Shown: positions 47,404-56,758 of the stretch, piece by piece
Layout: every line of letters begins with the position of its first letter
Numbering within the stretch: the first letter of the stretch is position 1
NCBI GenBank assembly: GCA_021851885.1
Contig: JAJZBS010000007.1
Span: 1 to 56,758 of the forward strand
Length of the DNA stretch: 56,758 nt
Direction: 5' to 3'
From: Actinomycetes bacterium
Lineage (GTDB): Bacteria > Actinomycetota > Acidimicrobiia > Acidimicrobiales > JAMCQF01
Notes under the pieces: generated by a model
The model's database searches: none
The model's input: only the letters and a program-made list of their open reading frames with translations
Told to the model about the DNA's origin: nothing
Program-made: the position numbers and the translations under genes

Positions 47404-48044
47404 TCGACGATCCTGCCTTGCGCATCCGTGACGACGACACCGTCATCGCCGTAGCTGTAGTCGGACCCGCCGGAGTCATCTCCAAAGGCCGCCTCCACGA
47501 AGTACACACGGTCTCCGTTGGGGTACGTCGATGTCTGCGGACTCCCGGATCCGCCGGCAGCCGAGGCGCGCACCGTGAAACGCGACGCGCCCGGCGTGAT
47601 ACGCACGTCGAACCCGGCCTCGGCGAGCTGGGCCTGGCTGCTCACCGGTCCCGGGTACACCTGGTAGGCGTACTGGCCGTACTGAGTCGACGAAAGGAGC
47701 GGGCCCAGCTTCTGCGCAAGGGCGGTCGTCGTCGGAGAGGCCGGCGTGGTCGAGGTGCCCGCCGGGCGACTTGAGGTGCCTTTGGACGGGTCCGGCACCG
47801 CCGAGCCGTTGGGGTTGGCCAACGCCTTCTTCGGGGCGCTCGGCCCCGACCTCGGCGCCGCGCCGGCCAATCCGGGCGGTGCACCGATCCCCGAGGCCGC
47901 GGTCGAGACGACCGTGCCCCGGCCGTAACCATGGACTGCCAGGCCCAGACCCAAGACGCCAGCCGCGCCCAAGACCATCAGCCCTCGTGCTCCGACACGC
48001 TCGCTCCCGAGACGCATCGCTCCTCCTCGCCGATCCGGCGACAC
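47400..48044 (-). CDS. Hypothetical secreted/membrane-anchored protein
   Basis: N-terminal hydrophobic segment, Pro/Ser/Thr linker, C-terminal NGDRVYFVEAAFGDDSGGSDYSYGDDGVVVTD; no family recognised. Confidence 0.6.
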   Translation of the reverse strand: MSPDRRGGAMRLGSERVGARGLMVLGAAGVLGLGLAVHGYGRGTVVSTAASGIGAPPGLAGAAPRSGPSAPKKALANPNGSAVPDPSKGTSSRPAGTSTTPASPTTTALAQKLGPLLSSTQYGQYAYQVYPGPVSSQAQLAEAGFDVRITPGASRFTVRASAAGGSGSPQTSTYPNGDRVYFVEAAFGDDSGGSDYSYGDDGVVVTDAQGRIVE

Positions 48045-48512
48045 ATGCCGTGCAGGCGGGCGGCCCTCATCTCGACTGGCCGATCAACCTGTATCGCGAG
48101 CTTACTGGGATGTCCGCCAAGGCCGGTCGGCGACGCGCCTGTGTGCGTGCCTCGTGGGTTCTCCCCGGGCCGGGCCGGACGCCGCGCCGAGCGGCAGCCG
48201 GTTAGCCGTCATGCTGCGAGCACCGCGGAACTTCTCGCTCGCCGGCGAGCCGGATGGGCGGCGGGACCGGATGGGACGACAGGGCCGGCGCTGTGCTGTG
48301 GACTCGGGGCGCCGTTGGTGACAAACGACCCTGACGGCAAGCAGTGCGACGCCGTAGCGTGCGTACATGGCCGGTTCCGTCGTCGCCGAGCCGTTGGGAA
48401 ACGCCCGGCCCCCATGCCGCAAGGATCGGGCGGCTCCGAGGCGATCCCGACCAGGGGGCGGCGCTGCCCGTTTCTTTCGACGCGACCGAGTCTTGCCAGG
48501 GTCCGCAGTCCC

Positions 48513-49523
48513 ATGAGTGTCGCCGAGGTCCTCGCCGTGATCGGTGCTCTGGCCCTCGCGGCGCTGCTCGGAGTCAGCGACTCCGCAAACGCCACCGCTG
48601 CCCTCGTTTCGGGACGCACCCGCTCCTATCGTGCAGTCGCCGCATGGTCCCTCTTGTGGCACGTGCTCGGAGGCCTTGTGGCAGGCACGGTCGTGGCACG
48701 TACGACGGTCGAGCTGGTGCGCGTGCCGCAGCATATGCTCGCACCGGTGCTGGCAGCCGGTTGCTGGTCCGCGATCATCTTCACCTGGTGGACGACGCGC
48801 CATGGATTCCCGACCAGTGCCAGCGTCGGGCTGGTCGGCGGCCTCGCCGGTGCCGGACTCGCTGGACAGGGTTGGCGCGGCGTCGACTGGGGAGGCATCG
48901 ATGGCCTGCAGCTCGCCGGCGTGCTCGGAGTGCTCGGCGGAATATTGATCGCGCCGGTCGTCGCCGGCAGCGCCGCCCTCTGGCTCGATCGCCTTATTCG
49001 GCCCCTCTCCCTGCGCTTGCACCGAACGGCGAGTGCACCACTGCGCGCGGGCGTGTGGGTAGCGTCGGCAGCGGTGGCGCTTGCCGACGGCACCAACGAC
49101 GGTCAGAAGGCCATGGGCGTGCTCGCCGCGTCCGTGTCGGGTACCGCGGTCCTGCGAACCGGCGGAGGGATCTCGTGGCCGATCCGGATCTCGTGCGCAC
49201 TTTTCCTCGGCGTCTTCAGCGTCCTCGGGGGTCGCCAAGTCGTCGCCACCGTGTCCCGCCGCCTGTGGCGCTCGGCCACCGTCGACGACGTGGCGGCTCA
49301 GTCGTCGGCGGCGGCGGTCATCTTTCTCGCCGCAGCGGGAGGCCTCCCCTTGTCCACGTCGACGGTCGTGACGTCGGCCAAGATCGGGAGCGGATTAGCA
49401 CGCCGCCCTCGTCACCTGCGCCGCCGACCCGTGCTGTGGATCCTCGGGACCTGGCTCATCACTCTGCCCGCCTGCGGGATAGCGGCCGCGCTCCTCGTCG
49501 GAGCTTGGAGGTTGGCAGGATGA
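48513..49523 (+). CDS. Inorganic phosphate transporter, PiT family
   Basis: LLGVSDSANATAALVSGRTRSYRA, VALADGTNDGQKAMGV. Confidence 0.93.
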   Translation: MSVAEVLAVIGALALAALLGVSDSANATAALVSGRTRSYRAVAAWSLLWHVLGGLVAGTVVARTTVELVRVPQHMLAPVLAAGCWSAIIFTWWTTRHGFPTSASVGLVGGLAGAGLAGQGWRGVDWGGIDGLQLAGVLGVLGGILIAPVVAGSAALWLDRLIRPLSLRLHRTASAPLRAGVWVASAAVALADGTNDGQKAMGVLAASVSGTAVLRTGGGISWPIRISCALFLGVFSVLGGRQVVATVSRRLWRSATVDDVAAQSSAAAVIFLAAAGGLPLSTSTVVTSAKIGSGLARRPRHLRRRPVLWILGTWLITLPACGIAAALLVGAWRLAG

Positions 49524-50206
49524 GCATCGGCAATGACCCGGCGTCGGCACCGCGCGCACCGAGACGGCACGGCGTCGCTTGGCGGTGGCGAGGGTGGGTC
49601 GAGCGGTTCGCCCTGTCGTCAGGCTCGGACGTCATGGCCCTCCTCGTGGCCCAAGGGGAGGTGAGCCGTACGGCGTTGGAGGCATTCCTGTCCTGGTCGC
49701 AGGGGTCCGGCCCCGTCGCAGCGCACCTCGTCGACGACCTCGAGAAGCAGGCCGACGAAGCTCGCCACGCCCTCGTCGCAGCACTGCGGGGATCCTTCGC
49801 GACGCCGATCGGCCAAGAAGACCTATTCGTTCTCTCCGAGCGATGCGATCGGGTCGTCAACCGCGTCAAGAACATCGTTGCCGAAGCCGAGATCCTGTCG
49901 TGGGAGCCGGATGCCCACGCAGCCCGCATGGCAACGGAACTTCACGCAGGAATGACCGCGGTCGTCGACGGCTTCGCGTGCTTGACCAGCCGCGGTAACG
50001 TCACGGCGGAAGCCGCCGTGACGGCGACGCACTGCGTGCGCGGCGTGGAGCACGCCTACCGCGACGCCATGTCTGATCTCGCGAGCCGGCCGGATCTGCG
50101 CGACGTCTTCACCGCCCGGGAGCTGTACCGCTTCTATGTGCGCGCCGCCGAGGCTCTCGAGACGCTCGCCGACCGCCTCTGGTACGCCGTGCTCGCTGAG
50201 CCGTGA
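49520..50206 (+). CDS. PhoU-like / DUF47 accessory protein of PiT transporter
   Basis: ATGA overlap with PiT gene; helical DLEKQADEARHALVAALRGSFATPIGQEDLFVLSERCDRVVNRVKNIV. Confidence 0.85.
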   Translation: MSIGNDPASAPRAPRRHGVAWRWRGWVERFALSSGSDVMALLVAQGEVSRTALEAFLSWSQGSGPVAAHLVDDLEKQADEARHALVAALRGSFATPIGQEDLFVLSERCDRVVNRVKNIVAEAEILSWEPDAHAARMATELHAGMTAVVDGFACLTSRGNVTAEAAVTATHCVRGVEHAYRDAMSDLASRPDLRDVFTARELYRFYVRAAEALETLADRLWYAVLAEP

Positions 50207-50514
50207 CCGGGGCACCAAATGGCTCCGGCGGGCAATGCGAGATGCTGGCCGACTTCGACGGATGTGCCCAGCGGAGGTCTGGCCGATCCTGCCTGCCTCT
50301 TCGCGTCCCGGACACAAGCTCGGACGTCGCGCTTGTGGCGTCCGAAGCGGCGCCGGCCAACCCGTAGTCTTCGATCCATCGGAATGACGTTCTTGCACAT
50401 CGAGCCCAGGACCGGCACGGAACCACGTGGGCGGGCGCACCTTCTGCGCCGCCTGCTGTGCGCTGGCGCAGGAGCTCCAGATGCGGGCCTGTCGCCGAGC
50501 CGAGGACACGGTCG

Positions 50515-52461
50515 ATGGCCACGGTAGGGTCGCCCCCACCGGCGGTGGCCTCCCCAAGCGAAGCAGCCAGGACGGAGGGTTCCCCGCGGCTCCCGAAGAC
50601 CACCGTCATCTACGGCGGCGCTTTGGGCACGATCCTGATCTTGTCGATCGCCATGTGGTCTTCCGTCTGGATCACGGGCCATCCGGCCTCGTCGATCCTG
50701 TGCCCGTGTGGCGATCCTGCACAGAACGTCTGGCTGATGGCGTGGTTCCCGTGGTCGATCGGCCACCTGCACAACCCGTTCTTCTCCGGTGCCATCTTCG
50801 CAGGGCAAGGGGGCGCCAACATGCTCAGCACAAACGGCATCTTTCCCGGTTTCATCGCGTCACCGATCACGGTGCTCTTCGGCCCGGTTATGGCGTTCAA
50901 CGTCCTGAGCCTCCTCGTTCCGGTTATCAACGGGTGGAGCATGCTCGTGTTCCTCCGAAAGATATCGACGTGGCTACCGGGGGCGCTGATCGGCTCGCTG
51001 CTCTACGCCTTTTCCCCGTACGTCGTTACCAATTCCATGTTCGGGCACTTCGCCATCGATTTGGTCTTCTTCCCTCCGCTGGTCCTGTGGTGCCTGTACG
51101 ACCTGCTGTTCGATCGCCGCCATCACCCCGTCACCGTCGGTCTCATCTTGAGCGCGCTTGTCGTCATTCAGTTCTTCAACGGGCCCGAGCTCTTGGCGAT
51201 GTGCGCCGTCCTCGGTCTGGTGGCCGGCTTTGTCCTCGTTGGCGTGGCCCCCCGCTCGCTGTGGGAACGCCGACGCGCACTCGCCATGTCGGCGGGGACT
51301 GCGGTGCCGATCGTCGTGGTCACCCTCGCCTACCCCACATGGTTTCTCCTGGCCGGACCGCGTCACATCGTCGGGTACCCGTGGCCGCGCATCCCAACGC
51401 TCGGGCTGCGTGGCGGCGACATCGTCAACCCAGGGGGGTACGACCACCACTCGGCGTTCACCGCCATCGGCGGCTATTTCGGCCCGAACGGCCCGCCGAG
51501 CCTCTACCTGGGAACAGCCCTCTTGGTCGTCTTGGCGATCTCCGCGATCCACTGGGCCCGGCGCCGGGTTGGCCGATGGACCTTCGCCGCGGGCCTCATC
51601 TCGTGGTGGTTAGCCCTCGGCACCGGGCCACATGCACCCTGGTGGCATCTGTGGCGCATCGCAGCCCACATCCCCGTCGTCGACGAGATCATCCCGGGAC
51701 GGTTCTCACTGTTCGTTGTCCTTGCAGCCGCGGTCCTCCTCGCCCTATCGCTCGACGGTTGGTGGGCATTCGGCGGGCGCTTGGTCGCAAGCGGCCATCG
51801 ATCACGCCGCACACTGGATCGCCGATCGCACATTGCGTGGGGTGCGGCGTGCTGCGGTGTCGCACTCGGTGCGCTCGTCCCTATCGCGTCGACATACGGC
51901 CTGCCGCTGACAGTCCATCGAGAGCCGGCGCCCGCCTGGATGACCACCACCGCGCCGCGACTTCCCGCCGGATCGGTCTTGCTGGCGTTCCCCGTCGCGT
52001 CGTCGGGGAACGGCCAAGCGATGGCATGGCAGGCCAATGCCGGGTTTTCCTTTGCCATGGTGGGGGGGTACGCGATCGTGCCCGGAGCAGACGGCCGCCA
52101 CTCCTCAACGGTCGATCCGCTGCGTGGCGCGCCCGCCGTCTTGGACGCGCTCTCGTGGGGCGATGCCGCCGCGACCGCCACCGTCGCTCGCGCCGACCAA
52201 CTCCGTCATGCGCTGGTGAGTTGGCGTGTCGGGATCGTCGTTCTCACCAAAGCCGTCCCCGATCCCCGCTACGACGTTGCATATATGACGGCGGTCCTCG
52301 GCCGGGCACCCCTTTGGCAGCAGGGAGTGTGGGTCTGGTACGGGATTGGCGCGCGTTCACCGCTCGACGTGAGCCAACAGCAACTCCTCTCATGTAGCTT
52401 CAGCGCGACCCCCTCACCGCTCGCCGTTCCTTCCTGCGTCCTCGCCCACGCGGCTGCGTAG
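50515..52461 (+). CDS. Large multi-TM protein, GT-C glycosyltransferase-like
   Basis: Multi-TM; NVWLMAWFPWSIGHLHNPFFSG, LYAFSPYVVTNSMFGHFAIDLVFFPPL resemble GT-C mannosyltransferase-type proteins. Confidence 0.72.
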   Translation: MATVGSPPPAVASPSEAARTEGSPRLPKTTVIYGGALGTILILSIAMWSSVWITGHPASSILCPCGDPAQNVWLMAWFPWSIGHLHNPFFSGAIFAGQGGANMLSTNGIFPGFIASPITVLFGPVMAFNVLSLLVPVINGWSMLVFLRKISTWLPGALIGSLLYAFSPYVVTNSMFGHFAIDLVFFPPLVLWCLYDLLFDRRHHPVTVGLILSALVVIQFFNGPELLAMCAVLGLVAGFVLVGVAPRSLWERRRALAMSAGTAVPIVVVTLAYPTWFLLAGPRHIVGYPWPRIPTLGLRGGDIVNPGGYDHHSAFTAIGGYFGPNGPPSLYLGTALLVVLAISAIHWARRRVGRWTFAAGLISWWLALGTGPHAPWWHLWRIAAHIPVVDEIIPGRFSLFVVLAAAVLLALSLDGWWAFGGRLVASGHRSRRTLDRRSHIAWGAACCGVALGALVPIASTYGLPLTVHREPAPAWMTTTAPRLPAGSVLLAFPVASSGNGQAMAWQANAGFSFAMVGGYAIVPGADGRHSSTVDPLRGAPAVLDALSWGDAAATATVARADQLRHALVSWRVGIVVLTKAVPDPRYDVAYMTAVLGRAPLWQQGVWVWYGIGARSPLDVSQQQLLSCSFSATPSPLAVPSCVLAHAAA

Positions 52462-52768
52462 GGTCGATCCGCTTCGACATCCGCGCTCCAATCGCAGTGA
52501 GGAAGTCGAGGCGATATGGGCCGCGTGCACGACCGCCCTCGAACCTGCGGATCGTTCGTCTCCAGCGCCTGTTCGTGCGGAACTTCCGAAACTTGCCGGC
52601 TCCACCTGTTGCTTCACTCAGGAGTTCAATGGAATACTCGCCCAACTGCTCGAATCAGAGGACGCTCCCCACCCCTGATCGCGTAGAGACCGGCTTTTTG
52701 ATACCCCGAGGCGGTGGACCCGCCTGAAGCCGATACCCGACACGTTCGCTCGTCGTTAGGGTCCATCC

Positions 52769-54886
52769 GTGGGACACCTCGCGCTCTCCAACACCCAAAC
52801 GCTCCAGCTGGTCGGTTCGCTGGTGCTGCTCTTCACGGTCGCTCACCTGCTCGGTTGGGGCGCCAGGCGCGTTCGGCAACCCGCAGTCGTGGGCTACCTC
52901 CTGGCCGGCCTTGCGCTCGGACCCTCTGGCCTGGGGGCGGCATGGCCCCAGCTTGCGTCGTTCCTCCTCCCCGACCACGGCGGGTCCAACCTCCTCGGGG
53001 CCGTCATCGAATTCTCGCTGCTGATGGTTCTCATTACGCTCGGAGCGGAGACCGACGTGCCGCTGGTCCGCCGCCTCGGTCGGCGGGCCCTCGGTATCAC
53101 CACCGGGGGCATCGTGCTGCCACTCGCCGCCGGAACGGCCGTCGCGTATGCGTTCGGCCCGTCACTTGGCATTGGCAACCGCCTCGGCGGTGCCGTCCTT
53201 ATCGGTGGAGGGTTGGGAGTCTCTTCGCTTCCGATCATCGCCCGGCTTGTCGACGAGCTGAGAATCTCACGCCGTGATGTCGGTCAGCTGGCGTTGGCAA
53301 CCGCTGCGGCGAACGACGTGTACGGCCTCGTCCTCCTGGCCGTCGTCAGCGCCACGGCGGCCACCGGGGGAACGGCACTCGTCGTCCGGGCGATCGTAGG
53401 GCTGGTGGTGCTGGTCGCCCTGATCGTCCTGTACGGCCAGCGAAGCGTCGACTTCGTCCTGGAGAAGGTCCGCCACGGAGGCCCGAATACGACGGGCTCG
53501 GTCGCCGTGGCTTTCGCCGTGGCCTTTGGTGCCGCGGCAGCCATGCAGGCAGTTGGCGTGGAGCCCGCGCTCGGCGCCTTCCTCGCCGGCATCCTCCTCG
53601 GTCGCTCGCGATTCCAACACGGAGACACGCTCACCCGTTTGCGGTCATTTTCAGACGCCGTATTCGCGCCCTTGTACTTCGCAAGCGCTGGGCTGCTCAT
53701 CAGCCTGAAGACCATTTCGTCCTGGAACCGGGTCGCGTTGGTCGTGGCGCTTTTCGTCGTTGCCGTGGTGAGCAAGGCGCTCGGAACCGGGATCGCTGGG
53801 CGCTGGGCAAGGCTTCGCCCTGGCGAGAACAGGGCACTCATGATCCTCCTGAACGGACGCGGCGCTCTGCAGGTGATCATCGTGACAGCCGGCCTGCGAA
53901 TAGGCATTCTTTCGGAGTTTGCATACACGGCCGTCTTGCTCGTATCGATCGCGTCTTCCGCCCTCGTAGCGCCGACGCTGCGGCGAGTGGCCGGGGACTG
54001 GGAAGGCAGTGAGGACGAGCAGCGCCGCTTGGCCCATGAGCAGCGCATCGGAAGCCATCTGCTGGTGCGTGAGCAGCGACTTCTCGTTCCCGAGCTCCCA
54101 GGCACTAATCCGGGGCTTGCCGCGACGCTCTTCGATCGAGCCTGGCCTGATGCAGCTGAGCTCACGGTGCTCTCGTCCGTTCCCGGGCGCGACGGCGAAG
54201 TGTTCCCCGACGTGGCGCGCCCTGTCCGCTGGCGTGCTGCGCCATCCGCCCAGCTCGTCGAAGCGGCACTCGAAGAGGCGCGCCTCGGCTACGGCGTGCT
54301 CGGGATCGGCATCGCACCGACGACGCACGGCCTGCCGCCGGCCGTCGCGGACTTGCTCAACCGCAGCCCGCTCCCGAGCGTTGTCATCCGCCCGGCTCCC
54401 GGGCATGGCGAGCGTATGGAGGTACCCCACAACATTGCAGTCGCGACCACCGGGACAACTGCGGGAATCGCTGGTGAGGAGTTGGCAACGAGTCTCGCTC
54501 ATCGCCACGGAGCGCGCTTGCACATCGTTCAAGTCATGCCCGACGAAACGGTGGCATTATCCCAACGCCGGTTGATGAGCGCGGCGGAAGCGCCGGGCGG
54601 TGTCCTCGACAAAGCGACCGATCGCGCCCATCGGGCGGGAGTGCATCCCTGGATCGCTCGTACGCGCGCCCTGTCCGTGAGCCGCGGGCTACTTGACTAT
54701 GTTCAGGGCCACGGCATCGATCTGCTGGTTGTCGGGGCCCGGCTTCGGCGCGCCGGCGACGCGCCATTTCTCGGCTACACCGTCGAGGAGCTTCTGGGTT
54801 CGCCGCTTCCAGTGACGCTCGCGTCGATCGTTTTTCCCGATGTCCCCCCAGAGGATCTCGACCAGCCCTACCTCGAGCCCAAGTGA
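52769..54886 (+). CDS. CPA2-type cation:proton antiporter with C-terminal USP-like domain
   Basis: GARRVRQPAVVGYLLAGLALGPSGLG, LGAFLAGILLGRSRF; C-terminal DLLVVGARLRRAGDAPFLGYTVEELL. Confidence 0.92.
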   Translation: MGHLALSNTQTLQLVGSLVLLFTVAHLLGWGARRVRQPAVVGYLLAGLALGPSGLGAAWPQLASFLLPDHGGSNLLGAVIEFSLLMVLITLGAETDVPLVRRLGRRALGITTGGIVLPLAAGTAVAYAFGPSLGIGNRLGGAVLIGGGLGVSSLPIIARLVDELRISRRDVGQLALATAAANDVYGLVLLAVVSATAATGGTALVVRAIVGLVVLVALIVLYGQRSVDFVLEKVRHGGPNTTGSVAVAFAVAFGAAAAMQAVGVEPALGAFLAGILLGRSRFQHGDTLTRLRSFSDAVFAPLYFASAGLLISLKTISSWNRVALVVALFVVAVVSKALGTGIAGRWARLRPGENRALMILLNGRGALQVIIVTAGLRIGILSEFAYTAVLLVSIASSALVAPTLRRVAGDWEGSEDEQRRLAHEQRIGSHLLVREQRLLVPELPGTNPGLAATLFDRAWPDAAELTVLSSVPGRDGEVFPDVARPVRWRAAPSAQLVEAALEEARLGYGVLGIGIAPTTHGLPPAVADLLNRSPLPSVVIRPAPGHGERMEVPHNIAVATTGTTAGIAGEELATSLAHRHGARLHIVQVMPDETVALSQRRLMSAAEAPGGVLDKATDRAHRAGVHPWIARTRALSVSRGLLDYVQGHGIDLLVVGARLRRAGDAPFLGYTVEELLGSPLPVTLASIVFPDVPPEDLDQPYLEPK

Positions 54887-55317
54887 CCTGAGCCCGACCT
54901 GGCCCGCGGCGATGACGTCGTCCCGCGGCCGGGAACGCTCCCGTTCGCCGAGCGGGCGGGACAGTGGCCGTCGCGCCGGAAAACGACGCATCAGCGTCTC
55001 CCCGGGCCGCTGGGCAACTCGCGATCGTGAGCGAGTGGAGGTGTCTCGCGGAGCGTGTCTTCGCCCCGTCGGTGCGCCGTTCGGGAGTCGACTCGCCACG
55101 CGCATTCCACGGACGTGACCGCGCGGCGGCCACTCGTCAAAGTCGGTGTCCAGGCGTTGCTTCTCCTGGCGCACGATGCGACCGCCGCCGCGCTGCCACG
55201 TCGGATCCCCGCGTGGCGATCCGAGGCAACGGCATAGGACACGAGATGCAGTCCTCGTCCCGTGCCAATCCGGCGGGGACGCGGCCTACAACCCCATGAC
55301 AGGCGTCTCGGTCGGTG

Positions 55318-55506
55318 TCACACCGAGGGGCACGACACGGCGTCGAGGCCGCCATTCGAGTCGATGCGCGATGGTGCGGACCAAGTGGGGCCACTGCTAC
55401 CCAAGGCGCACCCCGGTAGCCCGAAAGCCGCCACCAGACTCGCTGCCAGCACCCATGTTCGCGTACCGCGTCGATCCGGTGGCATACGGTGCCCTGTCGC
55501 AGCCAT
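55318..55506 (-). pseudogene. Truncated lipoprotein start with one WSxPxxID...SCPS repeat
   Basis: VLAASLVAAFGLPGCALGSSGPTWSAPSRIDSNGGLDAVSCPSV* resembles the repeat WSSPKAIDPNSGGIDSVSCPS in the 19038 protein. Confidence 0.6.
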
Positions 55507-55918
55507 CCTGCCTCCGGTCAGCCCCCGCGTGCCACCACGGGAACCCTATACCGCGGGCTGCGCCTCGCAAGTGCTTGCGCATCGCCCCGAGCACGTCGAG
55601 GGCGAGGGCCCGCCCTCGAACACTCGGCGCCGAGTTCGCGGACACGATCCGCTGCCGAGCCACTCCACGAACTCTGGACCCGGAGCCCTCGTGTCCCCGC
55701 CTGGCGATCCGTGCCCCGATGCCCGCGGGCCGGATACCGTCCCCGGCCGAGATCGTCGAAGCCGCCCGCCGTGCCGAGTTACACCACGCGGAGGGACTCA
55801 AACTGCCAGGGCCCTCTCGGACCCGGACTCCTCTCATCTGGACAACTCGGCACGATCGTCCGCGACCTCCAGGCCGGCGTCACTCTCCCCGACCAGGACG
55901 ACCAGGGTGGTCGGACAT

Positions 55919-55949
55919 CGACATCGTAGCACTCCGTGCTACGATGTCG
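55919..55949. promoter_or_regulatory. Perfect 14-bp inverted repeat operator candidate upstream of antitoxin
   Basis: cgacatcgtagcac-tcc-gtgctacgatgtcg, 2 nt before the ATG at 55952. Confidence 0.85.
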
Positions 55950-55951
55950 TC

Positions 55952-56206
55952 ATGGCCAGAGACATCACCCAACGGCAGCTTCGGAACGACAGCGGCGAGA
56001 TCATGAGGGGATTGGACCAGGGCGAGAGCTTTGTCGTCACCCGAAACGGCGTACCCGTCGGTGAGCTGACTCCACTCCGGCGGCACCGGTTCGTGAGCGC
56101 CGACAGCGCCATCGCCCTGTTCCGTGGTGCGCCAAGCGTCGACCTGGCCCAACTTCGCTCCGACCTCGACGGCGTTGCATCCCAGGACCCCAGCCCTCGT
56201 GCCTGA
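55952..56206 (+). CDS. Type II antitoxin, Phd/YefM family
   Basis: MARDITQRQLRNDSGEIMRGLDQGESFVVTRNGVPVGELTPL. Confidence 0.9.
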   Translation: MARDITQRQLRNDSGEIMRGLDQGESFVVTRNGVPVGELTPLRRHRFVSADSAIALFRGAPSVDLAQLRSDLDGVASQDPSPRA

Positions 56207-56612
56207 TCCCAAGCGCGTTCCCCGGGGGATCATCGATACCTCCGTCGTCATCGACCTCGAACAACTCGAGGCGGGACAGCTCCCGATGGAACTGGCCGTC
56301 AGCGCCATCACCATGGCGGAGCTCGCGGCCGGTCCGCACGCGACCCAGGACGCCGAAGAGCGGGCCCGCCGACAGGACCGATTGCAGCGAGCAGAAGCGG
56401 CCTTCGATCCCCTTCCATTCGACGGAGAGGCTGCCCGCGCCTACGGCCGGATCTACGCCGCAGAGATCGCGAGCGGACGAAAGGCCCGCGGGACTCGGGC
56501 CTTGGATCTTCTGATCGCAGCGACCGCCTGTGCAGCGAACCTTCCGGTCTTCACGCGCAACCCGGAAGACTTCCGCGGCCTGAAAGACCTCGTGGACGTG
56601 ATCGAGCTCTGA
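56199..56612 (+). CDS. vapC: PIN-domain toxin (VapC-like)
   Basis: GTG start overlapping antitoxin stop; GIIDTSVVIDLEQL, TMAELAAG, RALDLLIAATACAANLPVFTRNPEDF. Confidence 0.92.
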   Translation: MPDPKRVPRGIIDTSVVIDLEQLEAGQLPMELAVSAITMAELAAGPHATQDAEERARRQDRLQRAEAAFDPLPFDGEAARAYGRIYAAEIASGRKARGTRALDLLIAATACAANLPVFTRNPEDFRGLKDLVDVIEL

Positions 56613-56661
56613 ACTGCCGACGAGAGGTGGTTCGTGCAACCGAATTCGGTGGGCGCTAGAG

Positions 56662-56758
56662 TGTCCGGTTCCATGACTTAGTGGACACCATGTCCCAGGA
56701 CATCGTGGACACCTGCTCAGGTGGTGTCCATGGATCGTGCCCGCTATGCCGTCGACGC
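56662..56758 (+). mobile_element. Left end and first codons of an IS481/IS3-like insertion sequence (truncated by window edge)
   Basis: tgtccggttccatgacttagtggacacc with repeated tggacacc (56682, 56706; inverted 56723) followed by MDRARYAVDA... Confidence 0.5.

Noticed and set aside
48344-50206. 620-aa plus-strand ORF overlapping PiT
   Set aside because: Different frame from the PiT transporter across most of its length; only the part after 49520 (PhoU-like) is real
50427-52397. 656-aa alternate-frame ORF over the GT-C-like gene
   Set aside because: Arg/Pro/His-rich out-of-frame translation; the competing frame is a coherent multi-TM protein
55262-55951. In-frame N-terminal extension of the antitoxin ORF
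   Set aside because: Extension has no antitoxin-like character and runs through the palindrome; ATG at 55952 gives a standard-length Phd/YefM protein

Overview
The 56.8 kb GC-rich window looks like actinobacterial chromosome, possibly Acidimicrobiia-like (inferred from gene content only). Positions 1-15.5 kb are a conserved core block on the minus strand: Rne/Rng start, TIGR03936/TIGR03960 radical-SAM pair, mrdA-mreD-mreC-mreB, ndk-folC, clpX-clpP-tig. tRNA-Pro(TGG) and tRNA-Gly(TCC) follow. From about 18.7 kb the content is more accessory: a decayed LuxR HTH, a secreted WNGSTW-repeat protein, menB, a quinone-oxidoreductase-like gene and a decayed DDE transposase. Next is a putative matrix/fibre locus at 24.7-32.5 kb: a flippase with an unusual C-terminal extension, a TasA-like protein, a SipW-like signal peptidase, a second secreted beta-propeller protein and a GGDEF-EAL protein. 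A GAD-AsnB-CofE-like stretch follows, then a membrane flavin/Fe-S redox cluster at 38-43.5 kb (ferredoxin, NuoF-like, ferric-reductase-like, b-type cytochrome-like protein with an ExxxR pentad repeat, ApbE). The right end has a two-component system, PiT/PhoU-like genes, a GT-C-like membrane protein, a CPA2 antiporter, a decayed region, a Phd/PIN toxin-antitoxin pair with a perfect 14-bp operator-like palindrome, and the start of an IS element. The most interesting candidates are the SipW/TasA-like c-di-GMP-associated locus with a long foldable leader, the flippase fusion, and the redox cluster. All family calls come from reading motifs by eye; no search was run.
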